From Evernia prunastri (taxonomy: Eukaryota > Ascomycota > Lecanoromycetes > Lecanorales > Parmeliaceae): a stretch of 64,000 nucleotides of DNA. Position 1 is the stretch's first letter; each line of letters begins with the position of its first letter. Position numbers and translations under genes: made by a program. The stretch spans positions 160,249 through 224,248 of the forward strand of contig NKYR01000059.1 in NCBI GenBank assembly GCA_003184365.1, written 5' to 3'. A model generated the notes under the pieces. It made no database searches. It saw only the letters and a program-made list of their open reading frames with translations, and was not told the origin of the DNA. Positions 57,477 through 64,000 of this stretch are shown in pieces.

Positions 57477-58413
57477 CACAAAATCCACCCTCAACGCCCA
57501 GCCCTATATCACTACCATCCCTTACCAATACTTTATTTGTTTCCCTAAAAGGTATGGATCCCGGTTGAACAAAAGTAAACGGAAGCTTCTCGCGCTACCT
57601 CAAAACAAAGCTCAAGAGCAAAAGCCGTCGGAGAATTCGAACAGAACATGGTGGAAACGCAGAGTCGCAGAGATCTTAGGAGCGATGCGGTTATACCCAT
57701 ATGGTAATTGTCGCACGGGTGTGGTGGTCATGGCTTTGGATGAATGGATGAGCGAAAGTCAGCTGCTCGAATCAAGTTAATACAACATGTATAAATAGGC
57801 ACATATACCGCAGGATGCTAGACCTGACATGTAATCAAAACGAATAGAACAAGAAAACTCCTGATTCTATGCTCACTCCTCCTTTAAAAACAACCCCTCT
57901 TCTCCACCCCATGACTTCTACGCCATGCAAGAGATAAATCGAAATCCCATCCATATCCGTCCCCCTACATCCAGCCAAATCCTCCCGCCTCTCTATCCCA
58001 GCAATTCCTCATCGCTCACCCAAAGCTACAGACATCTAGAACACACTTCAAGGAGCCCCTCCTGCTATCCTTCTGACATGGGCATACCCCGAGCTCGGCC
58101 TCGTAAGAAGCGAATCCGACGCGACCGTGATCGAAGGAGCAACCGCTTGCTGGACCTGACTGAGCGTTAGTGGGAGCACCGTACTTCTGCAGGGCAAGGT
58201 AGGTAGGGGTCGAGGACGGAAGTGCTGTGGTCTGCGCGGGTGGATTGATCTTGATCGAATGAGTTGTGAGCTTCTGCAATGGAATACAGCCCTGTGGCCG
58301 ACGTCGTTATTGAATATAGCTATATTAATTGTTTTTACTCCTTTTTTTTCCTTTTTTTTTTGGGCGGAGGTGAATCTGAAAAGTCTTCGAAATTAATACT
58401 ATCGAGTGATTAT
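57477..58413. other. Intergenic, unassigned frames
   Basis: Frames at 57565-57780 and 57925-58170 (+) are unrecognised. Poly-T runs lie at 58341-58361, just before the LINE. Confidence 0.4.
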
Positions 58414-58428
58414 AATGTGTTGAACGAT
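58414..58428. repeat. LINE target-site duplication, left copy
   Basis: AATGTGTTGAACGAT, identical to 60161-60175. Confidence 0.85.
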
Positions 58429-59362
58429 GGTGGGATTCATCTGGTAACGCAGGAGGGAAACATGCACATATGGAACAAACTGCAAGGCAAAAAGAAGAAG
58501 AAACGACTGATACCGCCGTCCCCGGCAAAAGAGAAAGAGGCCTGGGCGCTTCGCTCCTTAGGAGTCAAAGAGTGGCATGAGGCGGCTTGTACAACAAGGA
58601 GGAAAAAGAACTGGATCAACCCAATCAAAGACGTAGAGGAATATCAAGACGTCAAAGCAATTGATCAAAGGGTCCAAGACTGGGCCCGTCAACAATGGCT
58701 AGATCGATGGTCCAGATATCAAGCGAAAATCTCTACATCGGTTAGAAGTCCGGCTCAGGAAGGCGGTCTCTTTGACAATAGATTCGATTACCACTCCAAG
58801 CTAAGGAAAGCAGAAAGCTCAATGGCAGTACAACTTCGAAGCGAGAAGATAGGTCTCAATGATTTTCTCTATCGAATGAAGGTACCTGGTATTCGAAACG
58901 CTGAGTGCTCATGCGGCTGGAGAAAACAGACGGTCAAACACATATTACTGTTCTGCCCGGAACTGGCGAAAGAGAGAAGAGAACTCATTGAACAAGTCGG
59001 CACATCAGATTATCGACAAATCTTGACACAGAAGCACGGAATACGCGCTGCCGCACGATGGATGATCAAAATAGGACGTCTCGATCAATTCTCGCTGGCC
59101 CAAGAGCAATTGGCTCGGTCCAAATTACCGCTAGGACTAGACAAAGAAACCAAAAACAAGAAAAAGGGTAAGGAGAAGAGGGGAAGCAAAAAGAAGGTAT
59201 AGAAGGAGACAATCACGGAAAAAATAGCGGCAGACTGAAAGAGAACGGAAGTGACAGTGGTTTGTGGCAACAACTTGACAGTCAAAGACTAAGAGTTGAC
59301 AACAATGATAACACGAGAGGATAAGTTGAAGTTTTTGTCCGAAAGGTTTCTTCAGCGCTACA

Positions 59363-59363
59363 N
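59363..59363. other. Assembly gap marker (single N) between two LINE copies
   Basis: The 727 bases before it and the 727 bases after it are nearly identical. Confidence 0.85.
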
Positions 59364-59930
59364 GAGGAATATCAAGACGTCAAAGCAATTGATCAAAGGG
59401 TCCAAGACTGGGCCCGTCAACAATGGCTAGATCGATGGTCCAGATATCAAGCGAAAATCTCTACATCGGTTAGAAGTCCGGCTCAGGAAGGCGGTCTCTT
59501 TGACAATAGATTCGATTACCACTCCAAGCTAAGGAAAGCAGAAAGCTCAATGGCAGTACAACTTCGAAGCGAGAAGATAGGTCTCAATGATTTTCTCTAT
59601 CGAATGAAGGTACCTGGTATTCGAAACGCTGAGTGCTCATGCGGCTGGAGAAAACAGACGGTCAAACACATATTACTGTTCTGCCCGGAACTGGCGAAAG
59701 AGAGAAGAGAACTCATTGAACAAGTCGGCACGTCAGATTATCGACAAATCTTGACACAGAAGCACGGAATACGGGCTGCCGCACGATGGATGATCAAAAT
59801 AGGACGTCTCGATCAATTCTCGCTGGCCCAAGAGCAATTGGCTCGGTCCAAATTACCGCTAGGACTAGACAAAGAAACCAAAAACAAGAAAAAGGGTAAG
59901 GAGAAGAGGGGAAGCAAAAAGAAGGTATAG
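59364..59930 (+). pseudogene. Second copy of the LINE ORF2 C-terminus
   Basis: This open stretch repeats residues from EEYQDVKAIDQRVQDWARQQ to the Lys-rich end. It lacks its own 5' part because it starts at the N. Confidence 0.8.
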
Positions 59931-60160
59931 AAGGAGACAATCACGGAAAAAATAGCGGCAGACTGAAAGAGAACGGAAGTGACAGTGGTTTGTGGCAACA
60001 ACTTGACAGTCAAAGACTAAGAGTTGACAACAATGATAACACGAGAGGATAAGTTGAAGTTTTTGTCCGAAAGGTTTCTTCAGCGCTACAAATATTCGAG
60101 GAACTCCCTGATTAGTAAAGTAGTTTACTAGATAGGCGTATTAAGCAATCAAATCAAATC

Positions 60161-60175
60161 AATGTGTTGAACGAT
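60161..60175. repeat. LINE target-site duplication, right copy
   Basis: AATGTGTTGAACGAT follows the AAATC-type tail of the LINE. Confidence 0.85.
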
Positions 60176-60207
60176 CATATATTAAATAGACCTATCAAGT
60201 TATCAGC

Positions 60208-60305
60208 TATCACCTTGTGCGGTGGTAAGTCACACCCGACCCCGGGGGGTGCGCTATCCGGGTAGTTCCGGGGTCGGGTGTGACTCACCACGGTAGAAGG
60301 TGATA
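60208..60305. mobile_element. Palindromic MITE-like element, about 98 bp
   Basis: Arms 60208-60245 and 60268-60305 are 38 bases each with about four mismatches (TATCACCTTGTGCGGTGG against the complement of CCACGGTAGAAGGTGATA). Read as TA plus TCACC...GGTGA plus TA, it has TA flanks. The 22-base loop carries GGGGTGCGCTATCCGGGT, shared with the island at 52460. No coding capacity. Confidence 0.8.
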
Positions 60306-60778
60306 CTAAAAGTAGATATCTAAACTGTAGGAAAAGAGCGAGACTAACTTAATGCCAAGGCCACTAGAGCGTTAGATCCGGTAGGGCTGACTGGCACCAT
60401 CTCCAACAGCAATCTTCCTTTTAGTCATGTGGGCCGTTTCCGGGCGTCCTATAAGCCCCGACGGCTGAAAGCTTGAAAGGTGGTACTGCTAAGAAATATG
60501 GACATTGGAAGAAAAAAAAAAAAGAAAAAAAGGTGGCCTCAAGCTCGCAGGTTGAGTGAGTTATTGTGTCATAGAAGCGGTTTTCACAAGTATAAAAGCC
60601 TGCAGGTATGCTGCAAGGACTTGTGATCAGAACCGTTCCATGGAAATCTGAGGATGAGAAGACAGTCACTAGAGGAAAGGAAACCCTTACTTCATAACCA
60701 TCAGACACAGAGTATGTCACAAACAACCAGTTCTTCTTGCTTCTTTAACATCTTTGCTTGTTCGACAAATAGCCGACA
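60306..60778. other. Intergenic with a dispersed repeat module and a TATA box
   Basis: At 60352-60395, GCCAAGGCCACTAG and CCGGTAGGGCTG match words in the 185-base repeats at 53.5-53.8 kb. A homopurine run lies at 60508-60530. Confidence 0.6.
60591..60598 (+). promoter_or_regulatory. TATA box upstream of the F-box-like gene
   Basis: TATAAAAG lies about 180 bases before the open frame at 60779. Confidence 0.45.
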
Positions 60779-61816
60779 TTGTCCTCTGTAGTAGGCTTCC
60801 GCCTCGGCGACGAGATTCCCACTTCAGCGAAGCCCCAACGTCGTCCTGACACCTCTTTCCTGGATCTCCCAACAGAAATCCGCTTGATGATATACCGCTA
60901 CTGCCTCACAGCCAACAGCAAGATCATAAAGCCCCCTTCGAAGAAGGAACAATACTATCCCGGCTGTGCGACGCCATCTCTGGACATGAGTCACGGAGAG
61001 ATCGACGCGACGGTTCAGAGACATAGAGCGAATTGTCAGTGGTATGTCCGGCTTTCACAGTCACACACTGGTCTTGTGCCCAAGCTTGAACTGTCTTGGA
61101 TGCGAGTAAGCAAGTCGATCCATGTCGAGGCGGCCAGTGTACTTTATGGGGAAAACGAATTTCAATTCGTTCTTGCAATTACCAGGAGGCACCCTCGGGT
61201 GACGGGTTCAACTTTTGATCAGCCATCGTACTATGATTTCCGGGATAATTTGACGGTGGTGTCGAAGGCGTATCTCAAGATGATTAAGAAGTGTACCATT
61301 GAGGTTCGGTTGCCAAACTTTCCATGGACGTGGGCTAAAAAGATGTATTTGGAATACTATGCGAGGTTAGCAGCTTTTGCAAATTGCTTTGGCGGCGATG
61401 ATCATTCGTTGCAGAAGGTAGCGGTCCTATTCAACAGATGTTTCACAAGAGGATATTACTTCCCTTTATCGTGCCTGCGAGAGAGCCAGAATGTGCTCGA
61501 ATCACTAGCTACGATCCATGGTGTGAGGCTATCCGTGATCGCTGGAGGTGTGACGCCTGATTTCGAAGCGAAGCTGTCGTTGGCCATGATGAGTCCAAAA
61601 ATCGCTTGCATACCAAAAGAAGAGCAATATGGAATGCGGATGGTGTGGTTCAAGAGTAAGAGAGGGCTGCAGAGCCACAAGCTCGGAAGATATTATGATT
61701 CCAAAAAGGTGTGGAGTCACCGTGTACCTGGTCCATATAGAACGAGGTATAGGTGCTGCGAGGTGTGTGATGGGAAGCCTCCACTGGTATTCCCACAAAT
61801 CCGCAGGCCGCCGTGA
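60779..61816 (+). CDS. F-box-like fungal protein (DUF7730 type), start uncertain
   Basis: An open frame of about 345 codons has the F-box-like start TSFLDLPTEIRLMIYRYCLT, followed by LELSWMRVSKSIHVEAASVL and YGENEFQF, the common plan LPxEIRxxIYxxxL ... LLxxxxxIxxEAxxxxYxxxxF of a large fungal family. F-box proteins link substrates to SCF ubiquitin ligases, but most members of this expanded family are uncharacterised. The C-terminus has a Cys pair motif (RYRCCEVCDGKPP). There is no ATG at the front of this frame: a stop (TAG at 60770) directly precedes CCGACATTG, and that TAG could be a splice acceptor after a short first exon. I found no donor giving the right phase, so the N-terminus remains open. 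Confidence 0.65.
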   Translation: MSSVVGFRLGDEIPTSAKPQRRPDTSFLDLPTEIRLMIYRYCLTANSKIIKPPSKKEQYYPGCATPSLDMSHGEIDATVQRHRANCQWYVRLSQSHTGLVPKLELSWMRVSKSIHVEAASVLYGENEFQFVLAITRRHPRVTGSTFDQPSYYDFRDNLTVVSKAYLKMIKKCTIEVRLPNFPWTWAKKMYLEYYARLAAFANCFGGDDHSLQKVAVLFNRCFTRGYYFPLSCLRESQNVLESLATIHGVRLSVIAGGVTPDFEAKLSLAMMSPKIACIPKEEQYGMRMVWFKSKRGLQSHKLGRYYDSKKVWSHRVPGPYRTRYRCCEVCDGKPPLVFPQIRRPP

Positions 61817-61992
61817 TATTCTGTTTCAGGTTTTGGAGTTGAGAGTGCTTGGTGGTGATTTGATATAGTGATGGAATGCTCGATTGATAGAAATGACGCA
61901 CTTTGCTTTCTCCTCCTAGAGGGCTTTGAAGAATAGAAGACGAACAACAAAAGATAGAGACAAAGAAGTAAGCAAAAAGCGTAGCTTGTATC

Positions 61993-63133
61993 TCAAGATG
62001 TATCGAAGGTTTCACCTCTTGGACCTTCGGTTCCCAGCAGAACAATCACGGAATCACAGTTGAGATGCAACTTCTCTTTTTCCTCTTCAAAAATGCTCAA
62101 CAGCGCTGCCAAAGTTGCGGCGCTGCACGGACCGATGCCAATCCCCATGTCTTTGAGTGTCTCCTGAGCATGTGTAGACTCGTCATCGGTAACGGTGATG
62201 CTAGCATCGACACCGTTGCGCAAGATTGGCCAAGCAGTCATTGAGACCGTGCCACAATTCATGCCGCACATTTTAGTATTGCCGGTAGGTATGGATACCA
62301 TCTGGCCGTTCTCAAGGCTCGTCTTCAAACAAGCGGCCGTGTCAGGCTCGACCGTCATCACCGTGGATGGCGGATCTTGGCTTTTGTAATGCGCCACTAC
62401 AGCCTGAGCGAGAGATCCCACGCCAACGGGACAAATGATGAGGTTGGGCGATCTGCCGGTCGATTCTTGACACTGCTCGTCAATTTCAACCATCATGGTG
62501 GAGTAGCCATCTACGACCCACTGGGTTCTTCAGCGCATTTCGTGACTAGCTCATTATACTAACCTGCGGAATCTCTTCATATCCCGGCCAAGCTGTGTCT
62601 TCAATCAACAGCCCACGGGGCTGTGCGATCGCAGTTCTCTCAGCCTCCTTCACAGCCGTATCGTAGTCCCCATCAACCACGATCACTTCAGCCCCCTCTT
62701 GTCTAATCTTCTGCTTCGTCGCCTCCACCATGACTTTTGGCACGTATATGGAGGCATTAGCTCCCAAGATCCTGGCCATGCGAGCTACCGCTCGACCCCA
62801 GTTGCCATCTGTAGCTGTGTAGAACGTATGTTTGGCAACAGCGACGAGTTGCCTGATTTCAGATAAAGGCGTTGTTGGCGCAGTACCTAGGGAATGGGTG
62901 ACGGTGCAGACGCAACCCCATGATGCTCCGAGGATCTTATAAGAGGGTAAGCTAAAGCGGTGGGACTCGTCCTTGAGGAGAATCGACCCAACTCCCAGTT
63001 GGTGGCAGAACTTTGCAGGCAATTTCAACAGCGGCGTCTTGCCGTAGTCCGGTAAAGTCTGGTGGAATTTCAAGACAGATGCCTTGACAGCATATTCGCT
63101 CTTCCATGAGCGCGCTGAACGGTTATAATACAT
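61993..63133 (-). CDS. Diaminopropionate ammonia-lyase-like PLP enzyme
   Basis: Two minus-strand exons, 63133-62564 and 62520-61993, join across a 43-bp intron (GTTAGT donor, CCCAG acceptor) as EEIPQ then WVVDGYSTMM, giving 365 residues. The fold-type II PLP signature is KDESHRFSLPSYKILGASWG with Lys66, followed by TATDGNWGRAVARMA, GAEVIVVDGDYDTAV, the phosphate-binding segment PVGVGSLAQAVV, and GIGIGPCSAATLAAL near the end. The family (bacterial DpaL/YgeX) splits 2,3-diaminopropionate to pyruvate and ammonia; fungal relatives are mostly unstudied, and a related dehydratase activity is possible. In the Gly-rich loop many homologues have GG or SG where this protein has VGVGS. The intron is short but in the fungal range. 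The frame extends to 63178 without an ATG, through sequence repeated at 63890. Confidence 0.85.
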
Positions 63134-63242
63134 CAAGCTCGTTGCGGGATGTCCTGGGGGCGCAAGATAGGGGCGCAACGCAAGATTCGCTTAATTTTAC
63201 CCACTAACTTAAATTAGTATGGAAGCCCCACCAAAATTTAAG
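63132..63242. repeat. 111-base direct repeat, copy 1
   Basis: Same as 63890-64000 except for at least one base (TATGGAAGCC against TATGGTAGCC). It covers the start codon and upstream part of the ammonia-lyase-like gene. Confidence 0.85.
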
Positions 63243-63350
63243 TACCTTGGTAACACACACCGATAGTTCCAATTGCATCATTCAAATAGTCTAATCAATC
63301 CCACACCAAGTCAACCAAATATCCATAACCCCCCCACAACAATCGCAACC

Positions 63351-63888
63351 ATGGATCCCACCATAGATCCCACCATAGACGCACCTCCCTCCCTTCTTAC
63401 AGACCTCACCGTCGCCGTCAACGGCCCTCCCAGCGCGGCCGCAACGCCTACCTGGGTCCCCCATCCCTACCTTGAAAAAGACCTCCATCCTATCCTTCAA
63501 CGTGCAATCGATCGCATCCCCCCCTCCCAGCCCCCCCTCCTACTAAGCAGGCAGCTTGGTTAGCTCTGCAGGAGAGGAAAAAGCATGATAAGGCTAATGC
63601 GCGCAAGTTACTTGCTACAGAGGTCTCTGAAAAGGAGGCCCGACGGCGAGAGAAGCAGGAGAAGCAGGTATCAAAGCCTATCTATCAAATTCCACCCCCA
63701 CCAGCCTTCCGCCCCCCTCCCCGTCCTTCCCCGTCTTCTCCTACTGTTCAGCTAGCTCCTCCAACTACTCAACCACTCCTACAGCCTCCCCAGCCAATTC
63801 TACAGTCTCAGAAACCTCGCGGTCGGCCCAAAGGGAGCAAGAACAGTGTGCCTACGTTCTCTACTGCTCCGCCTTCCTCCTCCGCTCC
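63351..63888 (+). CDS. N-terminal part of an unknown protein with AT-hook, cut by an assembly gap
   Basis: The ATG at 63351 has a good fungal context (CAACCATGG). It reads MDPTIDPTIDAPPSLLTDLT, VPHPYLEKDLHPILQRAIDR and IPPSQPP. The frame then breaks at a C-rich run near 63525-63540 and continues as TKQAAWLALQERKKHDKANA, a charged helix (EVSEKEARRREKQEKQVSK), a Pro-rich linker and the AT-hook KPRGRPKGSKN, up to the N at 63889. The break may be a sequencing slip in the C run. AT-hooks bind the minor groove of AT-rich DNA. A transposable-element protein is possible because GRPKGSKN-like segments also occur between integrase and RT in copia elements, but nothing here proves it. Confidence 0.4.
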
Positions 63889-63889
63889 N
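63889..63889. other. Assembly gap marker (single N) before a duplicated block
   Basis: The sequence after it repeats 63132-63242. Confidence 0.8.
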
Positions 63890-64000
63890 ATCAAGCTCGT
63901 TGCGGGATGTCCTGGGGGCGCAAGATAGGGGCGCAACGCAAGATTCGCTTAATTTTACCCACTAACTTAAATTAGTATGGTAGCCCCACCAAAATTTAAG
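63890..64000. repeat. 111-base direct repeat, copy 2 (to the window edge)
   Basis: Second copy of 63132-63242. The match continues up to the last base of the window, so its full length is unknown. Confidence 0.85.

Larger units (their letters stand above)
58429..60160 (+). mobile_element. 5'-truncated non-LTR retrotransposon (Tad1-like LINE), with internal duplication at an N
   Basis: The insert is bounded by 15-base duplications and ends in an (AAATC)n-type tail. The coding part (58429-59202) is the C-terminus of ORF2: PPSPAKEKEAWALRSLGVKE, VQDWARQQWLDRW, LRSEKIGLNDFLYRMKVPG and a Cys/His motif CSCGWRKQTVKHILLFCPEL, typical of the region after RT/RNase H in Tad1-type LINEs, with a Lys-rich end. 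RT and endonuclease are absent, as expected from incomplete target-primed reverse transcription. Bases 58636-59362 recur as 59364-60090 with about two changes, directly after an N. If those blocks are overlapping contig ends, one simple truncated insertion of about 1.0 kb remains. Confidence 0.85.

Noticed and set aside
58279..58428. N-terminal extension of the LINE frame
   Set aside because: It lies outside the target-site duplication, includes a poly-T-encoded Phe run and has no LINE similarity.
1..64000. CRISPR arrays, rRNA or tRNA genes
   Set aside because: No regularly spaced 20-40 base repeats of that type, and no tRNA-like A/B box pair or rRNA segment was recognised by eye; a tRNA scan could still find one.

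Overview
The window is nuclear DNA of a filamentous ascomycete (Pezizomycotina). The signs are short 50-150 bp spliceosomal introns with GTAHGT/GTRAGT donors, fungal-type Wee1, AIP1, DDHD lipase and SAT4/PTH11-like rhodopsin-domain genes, Tad1-type LINE and copia remnants, and long CT/GA-rich intergenic tracts. I cannot fix the class. Dothideomycetes, Leotiomycetes or Lecanoromycetes all fit.

Layout. (1) 1-8,600 is gene-poor: a copia pol 3' end, a broken zinc-knuckle gene, decayed tandem repeats and a decayed SAT4-type gene. (2) 8.7-17.9 kb is genic: a nine-exon kynurenine-aminotransferase-like gene (+), then a DDHD phospholipase and a mitochondrial PPR protein (both -). (3) 18-25 kb holds one Cys-rich membrane protein gene and much simple-sequence DNA. 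(4) 25-42 kb is the conserved core: Wee1 kinase (-), AIP1/WDR1 (-), a coiled-coil protein (-), RPL30 (+), RPL10 (+) and a Frag1/DRAM/Sfk1 protein (-), with a small secreted protein and a small SAM-like gene between them. (5) 45-51 kb has a cytochrome P450 and two poorly characterised genes. (6) 51-64 kb is mobile-element territory: a 2.1 kb nested inverted-repeat island, an intact SAT4-type gene with a decayed neighbour, a 5'-truncated LINE with a clear 15-bp target-site duplication, a MITE-like palindrome, an F-box-like gene, a diaminopropionate ammonia-lyase-like gene, and a truncated AT-hook protein at the right edge.

The genes form no operon-like or biosynthetic cluster. The core genes are housekeeping: cell cycle, actin turnover, ribosome, lipid hydrolysis, mitochondrial expression. 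Coherent units are the tandem RPL30-RPL10 pair, the divergent coiled-coil/RPL30 promoter, and the SAT4 gene with its decayed neighbour.

The most unusual structure is the island at 51,961-54,063. It combines long outer inverted arms, six copies of a 12-mer spaced by about 22 bp in mirror orientation, at least three internal hairpins and a nested 131-bp MITE, with no transposase frame. An 18-nt core and a second module recur near 60.2-60.4 kb.

Four single N characters (97, 53,634, 59,363, 63,889) behave as gap marks. Three of them sit at duplicated blocks, so the apparent duplications there may be assembly products. Gene models were spliced by eye; exon ends are inferred from GT-AG signals and reading-frame continuity.
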